Positions 16,873 to 24,989 of a DNA stretch of 58,654 nucleotides are shown here, in pieces. The notes below the pieces were generated by a model, which was given only the letters and a program-made list of their open reading frames with translations, searched no databases and was not told the DNA's origin. Position numbers and translations under genes: made by a program. Position 1 is the stretch's first letter, and the number at the start of each line of letters is the position of its first letter. Source of the DNA: Planctomycetia bacterium (GTDB taxonomy: Bacteria; Planctomycetota; Phycisphaerae; Phycisphaerales; SM1A02); assembly GCA_005799205.1 (NCBI GenBank), contig SYHM01000181.1, positions 1 to 58,654 on the forward strand, read 5' to 3'.

Positions 16873-17490
16873 ATGGCGAAGCGAATATGGGTCACAGCTG
16901 ACACGCACTTCGGGCATCACAACGCAATCAGTCTTTTCGCGCGTCCGATTGCCGCTGGCGATGTCGACGCGATGGACACATTCTTGCTCGACCAAATCAA
17001 CTCGCGCGTGGCGCGATCTGATCGACTGATCCACCTGGGCGATTTCACTGGTCCACGCGAGTGGAAGGGTGACGAGGGCGATCTCAGCCGACGATATGCG
17101 TCCACGCTGCGCGCGCGTATCGCCTGCAAGCGGGTCGAACTCGTGCGTGGGAATCACGATCCCGCACTCAAGCACATTCGCGAGCTCTTCGACGATGTGC
17201 ACGACATTCTTTCTTTTCGTGGATGGACCGGCGGGGACGAGCGAATCGTCTGTTGCCATTATCCACTGCGCACATGGCAAGGAATCTTTGACGGTGCAGT
17301 CCATCTGTACGGGCATACCCACGGAACATTCGATGCGCTCGGACGCAGCTGCGATGTGGGAGTCGACTGCTGGCAATATGGGCCGGTGCTGCTCGATGAG
17401 GTCATCGAGAAGGTCATTGCGCACGCGCCCCCTGGGCGCAGCGAACTCCTGCCTCGTCGCCAGCCGATGTGCGCTCCCGCTCAGAAGTAA
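16873..17490 (+). CDS. Calcineurin-like metallophosphoesterase
   Basis: A 205-residue metallophosphoesterase. The five two-metal motifs are visible in order: TADTHFGHHN (D10, H12), IHLGDFTG, VRGNHDPALK, CCHYPL and YGHTHGTFD. The opening DTHFGHxNI-like sequence puts it with the small phage/bacterial phosphoesterase group often called YfcE- or MPE-like; the substrate cannot be told from sequence. It starts 9 bases after the CoaBC-like gene and is probably the last gene of the rnd operon. Confidence 0.85.
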   Translation: MAKRIWVTADTHFGHHNAISLFARPIAAGDVDAMDTFLLDQINSRVARSDRLIHLGDFTGPREWKGDEGDLSRRYASTLRARIACKRVELVRGNHDPALKHIRELFDDVHDILSFRGWTGGDERIVCCHYPLRTWQGIFDGAVHLYGHTHGTFDALGRSCDVGVDCWQYGPVLLDEVIEKVIAHAPPGRSELLPRRQPMCAPAQK

Positions 17491-17511
17491 TCGCCGCGGC
17501 GAGTGCGTCTC

Positions 17512-17517
17512 TATACT
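17512..17517 (+). promoter_or_regulatory. -10-like hexamer TATACT, leaderless arrangement
   Basis: TATACT lies 8 bases before the ATG at 17526. It supports this start over the in-frame ATG at 17469 inside the previous gene. Confidence 0.55.
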
Positions 17518-17525
17518 CGTTTGCC

Positions 17526-17819
17526 ATGCGACCCTCCGTGAACCTCAACCGTGCCCACGCGGCGCACTACGCACTTCTTGGCGCGATCAGTGCGATTGCC
17601 TGCGGGTGTGATTCAGGGCAGTCACTTGACGATCCGGCGACGCGCCATCCGCTTTCGCACGCGGCTAACAACGCCAACGATCAAGGAGCGTGGTCTTTCG
17701 ATGGCACCAATATGGACGAGCGTTGGAGCGAAGATCCGACTGTCATGGAACCTGACTTTCCATTCGCAGGATCCCAGCCTGGATTCGGATCGCAGGGGCT
17801 CGGCAACGAAAACCCTTGA
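17526..17819 (+). CDS. Small lipoprotein of unknown function
   Basis: A 97-residue protein with a short basic N-terminus, a hydrophobic segment (YALLGAISAIA) and a lipobox-like cysteine (AIACGC), so it is probably lipid-anchored outside the cytoplasmic membrane. The mature part is acidic and disordered-looking, with Asn, Asp, Gly and Pro (FDGTNMDERWSEDPT, PGFGSQGLGNENP). No family is recognised. Because the protein is short, the signal sequence and promoter spacing are the main evidence that it is real. Confidence 0.6.
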   Translation: MRPSVNLNRAHAAHYALLGAISAIACGCDSGQSLDDPATRHPLSHAANNANDQGAWSFDGTNMDERWSEDPTVMEPDFPFAGSQPGFGSQGLGNENP

Positions 17820-17821
17820 GT

Positions 17822-17842
17822 GATCGCACACGCCGTGCGATC
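17822..17842. terminator. Hairpin between convergent lipoprotein genes
   Basis: GATCGCAC, a 5-base loop, and GTGCGATC form a perfect 8-base stem. It begins 3 bases after one stop codon and ends 9 bases before the other, so it can serve both directions. No long T run follows on either side. Confidence 0.5.
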
Positions 17843-17850
17843 TCATCATG

Positions 17851-18561
17851 TCACTTGACGAGTCGGTTGACAGCGCCTGAACCCGTTGGCATCTCGGTTG
17901 TGGCGGTCCCTGGCTTCCATGACTTTGAAAAGTACGAACCGTCAGCGGCGCGCTCAATCGACGTGTGCCATCCATCGGCCCAAGCCAGTTTGGCGATCCC
18001 CTCTTCGATGCGCCAGGTTCCCTCTCGATTCGCGTCGATGTTCTTCATCGCCATGCCATCTGATCGAAGCGCGATCGTGACCTCATACTTCGGACCCGCA
18101 AGCGCCCCAGGGATTGTCCACACTCCGACGAATGGAATGGTCTCTCCCACGAGCACCACGGCCTGCCCAAAATTGTCCGGATGATCGCTCGTTGGCGCAT
18201 TCGGTGCGAGACCGGGTGCGTAACTCAGCTTCTGGTACCCCATCGGATGCGTGGTGATGACATCGCGCCACCCATCGCTGTACCGAATATCAACCGCGCC
18301 GTTGATGAGTTCCCAGCGACCATGTTCGCCAGCTGGTCCATGCTCGCCCTTCCACCATGTACTCACCGCTGCACCATCGCTCGCAAGGGTGACATTGAAG
18401 AGTTCGTTCTGAGCATCGGTCAAGGTCCATGTGGCGACAGACTCCTGCCGCGTCATCGGCCGCTGCGCGTGGCCGATGTTCGAGGCAATGACGCAACCAC
18501 TGAGCACCGCCGTCTGCGTCGTGATGAATCCAATGAGGACGAAGTTCGCGAGTCTTTGCAT
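17851..18561 (-). CDS. Lipoprotein of unknown function
   Basis: A 236-residue protein starting at ATG 18561, supported by TAGAGT 7 bases upstream. The N-terminus is a textbook lipoprotein signal (LANFVLIGFITTQTAVLSGC, lipobox LSGC at about 22-25). The mature part appears to hold two similar halves, each with a Trp-rich segment around a GxWxxxxG-like strand pattern: HGRWELINGAVDIRYSDGW and EGTWRIEEGIAKLAWADGW. The two halves read like a repeated small beta domain that judges an added term (DGW.. in both). This resembles lipocalin-like or META-type folds, but no family is claimed. Confidence 0.65.
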   Translation of the reverse strand: MQRLANFVLIGFITTQTAVLSGCVIASNIGHAQRPMTRQESVATWTLTDAQNELFNVTLASDGAAVSTWWKGEHGPAGEHGRWELINGAVDIRYSDGWRDVITTHPMGYQKLSYAPGLAPNAPTSDHPDNFGQAVVLVGETIPFVGVWTIPGALAGPKYEVTIALRSDGMAMKNIDANREGTWRIEEGIAKLAWADGWHTSIERAADGSYFSKSWKPGTATTEMPTGSGAVNRLVK

Positions 18562-18568
18562 GGACGAA

Positions 18569-18574
18569 ACTCTA
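18569..18574 (-). promoter_or_regulatory. -10-like hexamer TAGAGT, leaderless arrangement
   Basis: TAGAGT on the minus strand lies 7 bases before the ATG at 18561; the divergent marC -10 is 27 bases away. Confidence 0.5.
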
Positions 18575-18600
18575 CTGCATAGCGATGGCACCAATTGCCG

Positions 18601-18606
18601 TACAGT
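18601..18606 (+). promoter_or_regulatory. -10-like hexamer TACAGT before the MarC gene, leaderless arrangement
   Basis: TACAGT lies 6 bases before the GTG at 18613 and supports GTG over the upstream in-frame codon at 18595. Confidence 0.55.
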
Positions 18607-18612
18607 CTCAGC

Positions 18613-19281
18613 GTGTGGCCGATTGATTATCCAGAGATTTTTGTTTCGATGCTCGCGATCGTGAATCCATTGCTAGGGATTCCGCTCTTTCTGAGCGTCA
18701 CCGAACACATGTCCACGGCGCACCGAAATCGCGCTGCGCGTGCCACGGCAATCACGGTCTTTACGGTGCTGGTCGTTTCTATTCTGGCTGGAGAGTTCAT
18801 CCTGGGGCTCTTTGGCATTAGCGTGATGGACTTCGCAATCGCTGGCGGCATTTTGATTCTCATCATGGCGATCAACATGCTGAATGCCCGATCCGATGGC
18901 GGCGCGCGCATCTCGGCGGACGAACGACTCGAAGCATCACAGCGCGCAAGTGTCGCGATCGTGCCGCTTGGGATTCCACTTCTCGCAGGACCGGGCGCAA
19001 TCTCTGCGGCGGTTATTGTCGCGGGAGTGTCGCACACGACCGCACACAAAGTGATTCTGGTGGTGCTCTGTCTCGTCATCGGTCTGTTGACTTATGTCGC
19101 GCTTCGCGCATCACGTGGAGTTTCGCGACTGCTTGGAATCACCGGAATGAACATCGTGAACCGGATCATGGGACTGCTCCTCGCAGCGGTCGCGGTGAGT
19201 TTTATTGTGCGCGGCGCGCAGAATCTCTTTCCGATCCTCGGCACCACCCCAGCGCAAGTGCAGCACTTCACTGGGGGCTGA
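18613..19281 (+). CDS. MarC family integral membrane protein
   Basis: A 222-residue protein with six hydrophobic segments. MarC hallmarks are present: the opening IVNPLLGIPLFLSVT, the MAINML segment in the middle, the VPLGIPLLAGPGAISAAVI re-entrant-like motif (about 120-138) and the ending TGMNIVNRIMGLLLAAVAVSFIV. The family resembles UPF0056 and was once linked to multiple antibiotic resistance, a link later withdrawn; transport substrate is unknown. Its 3' end overlaps the convergent SulP gene by 14 bases. Confidence 0.9.
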   Translation: MWPIDYPEIFVSMLAIVNPLLGIPLFLSVTEHMSTAHRNRAARATAITVFTVLVVSILAGEFILGLFGISVMDFAIAGGILILIMAINMLNARSDGGARISADERLEASQRASVAIVPLGIPLLAGPGAISAAVIVAGVSHTTAHKVILVVLCLVIGLLTYVALRASRGVSRLLGITGMNIVNRIMGLLLAAVAVSFIVRGAQNLFPILGTTPAQVQHFTGG

Positions 19282-20983
19282 AGCCCGCAGCAGTTCGTGG
19301 TGGGGTTCGAAATGCCTCGTCCACGCTGGAAGCGAATGTCGCCCCTTCGGCTTCCCACGGAAAACGCGCCGCCTTCACGAACGCGAGGACGCGAGGATTC
19401 GCCGCCGCGAGTACCACTGGGATTCCTGCTCGCCAGAGTCGATCCACCGCGCTCTCGAGATTCACAATGCCGGTCGCGTCAATCATCGGCACTCCCGAAA
19501 GGTCGATGACCGCATACCGAGCCGTCCCTGATGTGCGAACTTCTTGCATCGCACGTTCGGCTGCACCGAAGAAGAGAGGACCCCGTACTCGGTAATAGAG
19601 GACTCCATGAGGCACTCGAACGGTGGTCGCTCCATCGGCCTCCCCGAGATCGACTCCTGAAAGTTCGGCCATGCGCCTCATGAAGATCAAGGCAGCCAAG
19701 ACGACGCCAACTGAGACGGCGATGACCATATCCATCGAAACGGTCAGCACAAAACACACGATGAGCACGAGAGCGTCACCACGCGGGGCGTTGCGAACAA
19801 CGAACACGCAGTGGCGAAGATCAGCCATGTTCATGGCAACGATAAACAGCAGCGCCGCAAGGCTCGCCATCGGTAACCATCCAAGCACCGGCGCCAGCAG
19901 CAGCGTTGCGCACAAGATGAAGATCGCGTGCACCATTGAAGAGACTGGGCTGATTGCCCCAGCACGAATGTTCGCTGCAGTGCGCGCAAGGGCGCCGGTG
20001 GCAGCAAACCCGCCGAAGAATGGCGCGATGATGTTGCCGATCCCCTGCCCGACGAGTTCGCCGTCTGGATGATGTCTGTGGTTGGTCTTGGCGTCAGCGA
20101 TCACAGCACTGAGCAGACTCTCGATTGCGCCCAGCAGTGCGATAGCGATTGCGGCCTTCACGATCGACCCAAGGTGCTCGCTTGCGAGCGCCTCGTTCCA
20201 CGGCAACGCGAACCGAGGAAGCGTGGTCGGAATCCCTCCGCGAGCGATGCCGTCGACGACACTTCCGAATCGAGAATCAATCGTCGAGGCCTGCCACGAG
20301 TCTCCACATGGTGCAAGAGCCATCGCGAGCATGATCGAACAGGGAAGCACCACGATCGCTCCAGGAACTCGCTTGCCCAGTGCGCTGCGGCCCCACAGAA
20401 GCAATGCGACAAACGTGAACACCCCGATGGCGGCGTCACCCGCATGCCAAGTCGACCACTGCGCAATCAAGAGTTCGGCGCGGTCGAGGTTCGACTCAGG
20501 CTGATGTGTGAATGTGATGCCAACGAAGTCCTTCACTTGAATGAGCGCGATCGTGAGAGCGATTCCCAGTGTGAAGCCAGCTGTCACCGGATAGGGAATG
20601 AACTCGACCAGCCGTCCCATCCGAAAGCACCCCATGCCGAGCAGAAACACTCCAGCGAGGAGCGACGCCAGCAGAAGTCCAGTCGGTCCATGCTGACTCA
20701 CGATCGGCGCGAGAATGACCACAAATGCGGCCGTTGGACCTGACACTTGCACACGCGATCCACCGACGAGCGCTGAGAAGAACCCCGCGATCATCGCCGT
20801 ATACAAGCCCGTCTCTGGGGGCATTCCACATGCAATTGCAAGCGCCATCGAGAGTGGAATCGCGATGATTCCGACCACGAGGCCCGACAGCGCATCGCGA
20901 ACAAAGTCGCGCTTCGCGTATCCATCTGCAAGCGCTTCGCGCAATGCGCATGCGATCAATGGCTGCTTCGTTCGCTTTGTCAT
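19268..20983 (-). CDS. SulP family anion transporter with STAS domain
   Basis: A 571-residue permease of the SulP/SLC26 family. The start MTKRT at 20983 is preferred; the extra 51 upstream codons do not look protein-like. The membrane part (about 25-430) begins with the family sequence DALSGLVVGIIAIPLSMALAIACGMPPETGLYTAMIAGF and includes GSRVQVSGPTAAFVV. The STAS domain (about 455-560) has the core strand-helix YAVIDLSGVPMIDATGIVNLE. SulP proteins move sulfate, bicarbonate or other anions; the substrate is not predictable here. The gene stands alone, divergent from the Gfo/Idh gene. Confidence 0.92.
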   Translation of the reverse strand: MTKRTKQPLIACALREALADGYAKRDFVRDALSGLVVGIIAIPLSMALAIACGMPPETGLYTAMIAGFFSALVGGSRVQVSGPTAAFVVILAPIVSQHGPTGLLLASLLAGVFLLGMGCFRMGRLVEFIPYPVTAGFTLGIALTIALIQVKDFVGITFTHQPESNLDRAELLIAQWSTWHAGDAAIGVFTFVALLLWGRSALGKRVPGAIVVLPCSIMLAMALAPCGDSWQASTIDSRFGSVVDGIARGGIPTTLPRFALPWNEALASEHLGSIVKAAIAIALLGAIESLLSAVIADAKTNHRHHPDGELVGQGIGNIIAPFFGGFAATGALARTAANIRAGAISPVSSMVHAIFILCATLLLAPVLGWLPMASLAALLFIVAMNMADLRHCVFVVRNAPRGDALVLIVCFVLTVSMDMVIAVSVGVVLAALIFMRRMAELSGVDLGEADGATTVRVPHGVLYYRVRGPLFFGAAERAMQEVRTSGTARYAVIDLSGVPMIDATGIVNLESAVDRLWRAGIPVVLAAANPRVLAFVKAARFPWEAEGATFASSVDEAFRTPPRTAAGFSPQ

Positions 20984-20992
20984 CGCTTGCCA

Positions 20993-20998
20993 AAGGTA
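20993..20998 (-). promoter_or_regulatory. -10-like hexamer TACCTT before the SulP gene
   Basis: TACCTT on the minus strand lies 9 bases before the ATG at 20983. No Shine-Dalgarno sequence separates them. Confidence 0.4.
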
Positions 20999-21037
20999 CT
21001 CGCTCACGATGCGCACTTGAGCAGTTGCGACACGGGA

Positions 21038-21043
21038 TACCCT
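21038..21043 (+). promoter_or_regulatory. -10-like hexamer TACCCT, leaderless arrangement
   Basis: TACCCT lies 7 bases before the ATG at 21051, with a TTGAGC 15 bases further upstream (21017-21022). Confidence 0.5.
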
Positions 21044-21050
21044 GCACCCG

Positions 21051-22493
21051 ATGAATCGACGTGACTTCTTGCAGTACACAGGCTTCACTCTCGCAGCAAG
21101 CGTTGGCTTGTACGGGTGCGCTGTGGGCAGTTCCATCGAGGGCGCTCGACGCGGCCGGCATGCGCGACAGGCACGAAGGGTCGATCAGCCACTGCGGATT
21201 GCGTGCATCGGCGTTGGTGGCCGAGGGCTCGACAGCATGAACGAACTGATTGCCGAGTGCGCCGCTGGTTCACAACCGGCCTTCATTGTGATCGCGGCGC
21301 TCTGTGATGTTGACGAACGGTCGCTCGTGGGCGCTGAGAGCGTCGCTCCGCAGGCGAGGCTGTATCGGGACTTTCGAAAACTTTTCGAAGATGTCGACGA
21401 TGGAGTCCTCGAGGTCGATGCGGTCATGGTGAGCACTCCCGATCACACACATGCGTGCGCGACGTCTTTCGCGCTCGCCTGCCGCCTTCCGGTTTACTGT
21501 GAGAAGCCACTGACCCATACCGCTTCGCAAGCGCGGGCGATCGCGAGACTTGCTCAAGAGGTTGGAGTGCCGACACAGATGGGAAATCAGATTCATGCGG
21601 GAGACAATTACCGCGCCGTTGTTGAGCTCATAAGGTCGGGAGCGATCGGCGAGGTAACTGCAGCTGATGGATGGGATGCACGCAGTTGGTGCTGCGGAGC
21701 GCTCACCCCTGATGCGCGCGTTCCCGATCACCTCAATTGGGATCTCTGGCAGGGACCAGCGGCGGCGAGCGCGTACATCGATGGGATTTCGCCTGGCAAC
21801 TGGCGGCGCTACTGGAACTACGGCAATGGAACACTTGGCGACATGGCCTGCCACATTCTTGATCTTCCCTTCTGGGCCCTCGGGCTCGCAGAACGCGACA
21901 ACCTCTCTGCCGAAGTGCGCGCGACTGGGCCATCCCCTGACTTGATCGGATGTCCAACATCGCTCGAAGTCTCGTGGGCCATCCACTCTGCACACGATCT
22001 CCCTCGGAGTGATCCACTGAACTTTCGCTGGTTTGACGGTGGATCGATCTCGCCGACGGTGCAGGAACTCGCCGGCAAGGATCGCCACGACTATGCGGGC
22101 CGATTCAACATGCTGTTTCAGGGGACGAAGGGATTCCTCTTCTCGAACTACAACGAACACCTTGTACTTCCACATGCGCTCGCCGCAGAAGTTCGTCCAC
22201 CCGCGCCAACACTTCCTCGCCTTCGGGGACACCACCGCGAGTGGATCGACGCGGTGCGCGCATGGGTGAGCGGGCGGCCAGATGCGGCGGCGATGACAAG
22301 TTCGAACTTTGCGTACGCCGCTCGGCTGACCGAACTTGTGCTGATCGGAACCGCGGCGTTCCGAGCGCAGTCTCCAATCTCTTACGACTTTGGGGAGGGT
22401 GCATTCACTGGTCCGGCCGCTGAGCGCGCGACCCGATTGTTGAACGAGCCAGCGCGGGATGGCTGGCAGATGCGTACACGCGCGAAGGGCTGA
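21051..22493 (+). CDS. Gfo/Idh/MocA family oxidoreductase, Tat-exported
   Basis: A 480-residue NAD(P)-dependent sugar dehydrogenase-like protein. The N-terminus carries a twin-arginine signal (MNRRDFLQYTGFTLAAS), followed by GLYGCAVG that could also be a lipobox. The Rossmann domain starts at about 48 (RIACIGVGGRGLDSM), and the family Lys is in YCEKPLTH. The C-terminal substrate domain includes GDMACHILDLPFWAL, in which the His-Asp pair is typical of planctomycete members. Such exported oxidoreductases are abundant in Planctomycetota and probably act on unusual sugars in the periplasm. The actual substrate is unknown. Confidence 0.9.
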   Translation: MNRRDFLQYTGFTLAASVGLYGCAVGSSIEGARRGRHARQARRVDQPLRIACIGVGGRGLDSMNELIAECAAGSQPAFIVIAALCDVDERSLVGAESVAPQARLYRDFRKLFEDVDDGVLEVDAVMVSTPDHTHACATSFALACRLPVYCEKPLTHTASQARAIARLAQEVGVPTQMGNQIHAGDNYRAVVELIRSGAIGEVTAADGWDARSWCCGALTPDARVPDHLNWDLWQGPAAASAYIDGISPGNWRRYWNYGNGTLGDMACHILDLPFWALGLAERDNLSAEVRATGPSPDLIGCPTSLEVSWAIHSAHDLPRSDPLNFRWFDGGSISPTVQELAGKDRHDYAGRFNMLFQGTKGFLFSNYNEHLVLPHALAAEVRPPAPTLPRLRGHHREWIDAVRAWVSGRPDAAAMTSSNFAYAARLTELVLIGTAAFRAQSPISYDFGEGAFTGPAAERATRLLNEPARDGWQMRTRAKG

Positions 22494-22503
22494 GCCCCCC
22501 CGC

Positions 22504-22509
22504 TAGTAT
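22504..22509 (+). promoter_or_regulatory. -10-like hexamer TAGTAT before purE, leaderless arrangement
   Basis: TAGTAT lies 6 bases before the ATG at 22516. No ribosome-binding site is present in the six bases between. Confidence 0.55.
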
Positions 22510-22515
22510 TGAGTC

Positions 22516-23097
22516 ATGTCACGAACACGACCGCTCGTCGGCGTCATCATGGGATCGCGCAGCGACTGGGCGACGATGTGCCACGCGTGCGAAACGCTGG
22601 ATGCCCTGCGGATTCCGTATGAGCAGCGCGTCGTCAGCGCACACCGCACACCGACCCAACTGTTCGCCTACGCCGATCGCGCGGCAGCACGTGGGATCGC
22701 AGTCATCATCGCTGGCGCTGGAGGCGCGGCACACCTTCCTGGGATGACAGCCAGTCGCACCTGCCTTCCAGTGCTTGGTGTTCCCGTCGAGAGCAAGTCG
22801 CTGCAAGGGCTTGATTCGCTCCTGTCTATCGTGCAGATGCCCGCAGGGATTCCAGTTGGAACGCTTGCGATCGGGCGAGCCGGAGCGATCAATGCCGCGC
22901 TCCTCGCTGCAAGCATTCTCGCTGGACAACACACCGAGATCATGCGCGCGCTCGCAGCGTGGCGATCACGGCAGACGCTTGCGGTGTTGGAGAATGCAGA
23001 TCCAACAGCTCCTGAGCGTGAGCGAGCAGCAACACCGCCACGACGCGCCGCGCGATCACCACGCACGATCGCTCGATCTCGAAAGTCACGCGCGTGA
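22516..23097 (+). CDS. purE: N5-carboxyaminoimidazole ribonucleotide mutase
   Basis: PurE rearranges N5-CAIR to CAIR in purine synthesis. The 193-residue protein contains the class I motifs: VIMGSRSDW (9-17), VVSAHRTPTQ (the active-site His), GAGGAAHLPGM and GVPVESKSLQGLDSLLS. The catalytic domain ends near residue 160. The last 30 or so residues form a strongly basic Arg/Pro/Ala tail not needed for the fold. Its stop overlaps the purK GTG start by 4 bases, so the two enzymes of this pathway step are co-translated. Confidence 0.95.
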   Translation: MSRTRPLVGVIMGSRSDWATMCHACETLDALRIPYEQRVVSAHRTPTQLFAYADRAAARGIAVIIAGAGGAAHLPGMTASRTCLPVLGVPVESKSLQGLDSLLSIVQMPAGIPVGTLAIGRAGAINAALLAASILAGQHTEIMRALAAWRSRQTLAVLENADPTAPERERAATPPRRAARSPRTIARSRKSRA

Positions 23098-24221
23098 AAG
23101 TCGGCGTTGTCGGAGGCGGGCAGCTTGGCCGCATGTTGGGACTGGCGGGTCTTCCGCTTGGCTTTCAATTCAGATTCCTCGAACCATCGAACGATGCGCC
23201 TTCGGCGCATCTCGGCGAGATCATTCGTGCCGCCTATGACGATTCCGATGGACTTGAGCGCTTTGCTCGCGACCTCTCATGCGCAACGTATGAGTTTGAA
23301 AACATTCCAGCAGCAACCGCGCAGTGGCTCGACGAGCGCCTGACGCTCGCTCCCACTGCGCGGGCGCTCGCGATCGCACAGGATCGCGTCGTCGAGAAGG
23401 CGACCTTTCGCGAGCTTGGAATTCCGGTGCAAGCGACTGCGTCAATTGCGTCTGAACTGGACATCCCCCTTGCGCTCGAACGAGTTGCGCTCCCTGCGGT
23501 GCTCAAGACGCGGCGACTCGGATACGACGGGAAGGGGCAGCGCACGCTGCTCGCCGATTCCGGTGATTCCATCGCATGCGTACGCAACGCGTGGAACGAA
23601 CTCGGGCGTGTCCCGTGCTTGCTCGAGTCGTTCGTGACCTTCTCTGCCGAAGTCTCACAAATCGCAGTACGAGGCCGAACTCGATCGCACTCGAGGGCCA
23701 TCGCCTTCTATCCACTCACACAGAACGAACATCGCGGTGGAATCCTATGGAAGAGCCAAACACCGGCTCCGTGCGATCCCACTGGCGAACTCGCACAGTC
23801 CGCGCAGGAGTATGTCACTCGGCTTATGGAATCGATCGACTACATCGGCGTGATCGCAGTTGAATTCTTCGTCACGCCGAGCGGGCTTGTTGCGAACGAA
23901 CTCGCTCCTCGAGTTCACAATTCGGGCCACTGGACCATTGATGGCGCTGTGACAAGCCAGTTTGAGAATCACCTGCGCGCGGTCGCAGGACTTCCTCTGG
24001 GATCGACCGATCCGCGCGGCGCGAGTGTGATGATCAATCTTGTGGGCCGTGTGCCGATTGCCGCGCGTGTGTTCGACGTCGCCCACACCCACCTGCATCT
24101 CTATGGCAAGGGATCGCGTGCGGGGCGCAAGCTCGGTCATGTCACGCTGACTGCGCCAACGGCCCTGGACCTTGCTGAGCCTGTCGCGGCCGTCGAGCAG
24201 CTTGCCGCGTGGCAGACATAG
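23094..24221 (+). CDS. purK: N5-carboxyaminoimidazole ribonucleotide synthase
   Basis: PurK uses ATP and bicarbonate to carboxylate AIR, supplying PurE. The 375-residue ATP-grasp protein starts at GTG 23094 (GTGA overlap with purE). The N-terminal dinucleotide-like loop VGVVGGGQLGRMLGLAGLPLG is typical of PurK. The ATP-grasp core includes LKTRRLGYDGKGQ, FSAEVSQIAVRG and AVEFFVTPSGLVANELAPRVHNSGHWT. The last 80 bases are overlapped by the 3' end of the methyltransferase gene on the other strand. Confidence 0.95.
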   Translation: MKVGVVGGGQLGRMLGLAGLPLGFQFRFLEPSNDAPSAHLGEIIRAAYDDSDGLERFARDLSCATYEFENIPAATAQWLDERLTLAPTARALAIAQDRVVEKATFRELGIPVQATASIASELDIPLALERVALPAVLKTRRLGYDGKGQRTLLADSGDSIACVRNAWNELGRVPCLLESFVTFSAEVSQIAVRGRTRSHSRAIAFYPLTQNEHRGGILWKSQTPAPCDPTGELAQSAQEYVTRLMESIDYIGVIAVEFFVTPSGLVANELAPRVHNSGHWTIDGAVTSQFENHLRAVAGLPLGSTDPRGASVMINLVGRVPIAARVFDVAHTHLHLYGKGSRAGRKLGHVTLTAPTALDLAEPVAAVEQLAAWQT

Positions 24222-24972
24222 CCGCGCGCGCCTCGCTCGCGCTCGCGCACCGTGACTGGGCAATCGCAAGTGCCTTGTCTGAAATGTCAATCCCAATCGC
24301 GCGGCGTCCAGAACTCACTGCTGCGACGAGTGTCGTGCCGCTTCCACACGTGGGGTCAAGCACGACGCCTTCAGGAACGCAGCAGGCGCCCACAAGCATC
24401 GAGAGCAGCGCGAGTGGTTTCTGGGTCGGCCACCCAGTCCGTTCAATCGCCATATTGTTGAGCGACGCGATGTCGAGCACATCAGTTGCCTTCTTCGTGC
24501 GTCCCCGCAAACGCGCGCTTCGCGCGGGCACTCTCGGCGGTTCAAACCAGTAGCTGTCTGTCTTCCCATAGAAGAAAATGTCATCGTGCTTGCGCGCGAA
24601 CGAACGGGGTCCAGAGCCTCCAAGTCCATACGACCAGACGAGATGATTGACGAAGTTTTCGCCTCCGAACACTTCGTCAAGCATCATGCGCACATGGTGA
24701 CTCGTGCGCCAGTCGACATGAACGAGAATCGATCCAGTGTCCCGAAGCAGCCGTCGTGCCTCAAGGAGTCGCGGCGCAAGAAACGCACGGTAGTGATCAA
24801 TGTCGTCGAAACGATCGGCAAAATGCAGTCCAGTGCGACCACGCCGTTCGCTTCCAGAGTTGAACGGCGGATCGAGATAGACCAGATCGACTGACGCGTC
24901 CTGAAACTCGGCCATCACCCGCAGGCAATCGCCCTGCCGCACCATCCACGCACTTCCATCGAGTGGATCCAT
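24142..24972 (-). CDS. Site-specific DNA methyltransferase (beta-class, N4-cytosine or N6-adenine)
   Basis: A 276-residue amino-methyltransferase. The catalytic motif IV is YLDPPFNSG (about 32-40) and the SAM-binding motif I is LDPTCGSGTTLVAA (about 205-218), in the order IV then I that defines the beta class. The WPTQKPLALL segment (motif X) comes just before motif I. No restriction endonuclease gene is nearby, so it may be an orphan regulatory or protective methylase. The final 34 residues are low-complexity (Ala/Arg/Gln) and most of this tail is encoded antisense to the end of purK, so the true fold probably ends near residue 242. It begins 17 bases after the recombinase gene. Confidence 0.88.
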   Translation of the reverse strand: MDPLDGSAWMVRQGDCLRVMAEFQDASVDLVYLDPPFNSGSERRGRTGLHFADRFDDIDHYRAFLAPRLLEARRLLRDTGSILVHVDWRTSHHVRMMLDEVFGGENFVNHLVWSYGLGGSGPRSFARKHDDIFFYGKTDSYWFEPPRVPARSARLRGRTKKATDVLDIASLNNMAIERTGWPTQKPLALLSMLVGACCVPEGVVLDPTCGSGTTLVAAVSSGRRAIGIDISDKALAIAQSRCASASEARAAMSATRQAARRPRQAQQGPGPLAQSA

Positions 24973-24989
24973 CCTGTACTCAGGTTGAT

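Noticed and set aside
19274..19285. GGGC-TGAA-GCCC hairpin at the MarC/SulP overlap
   Set aside because: Only four base pairs, inside both coding ends; not enough for a terminator call.
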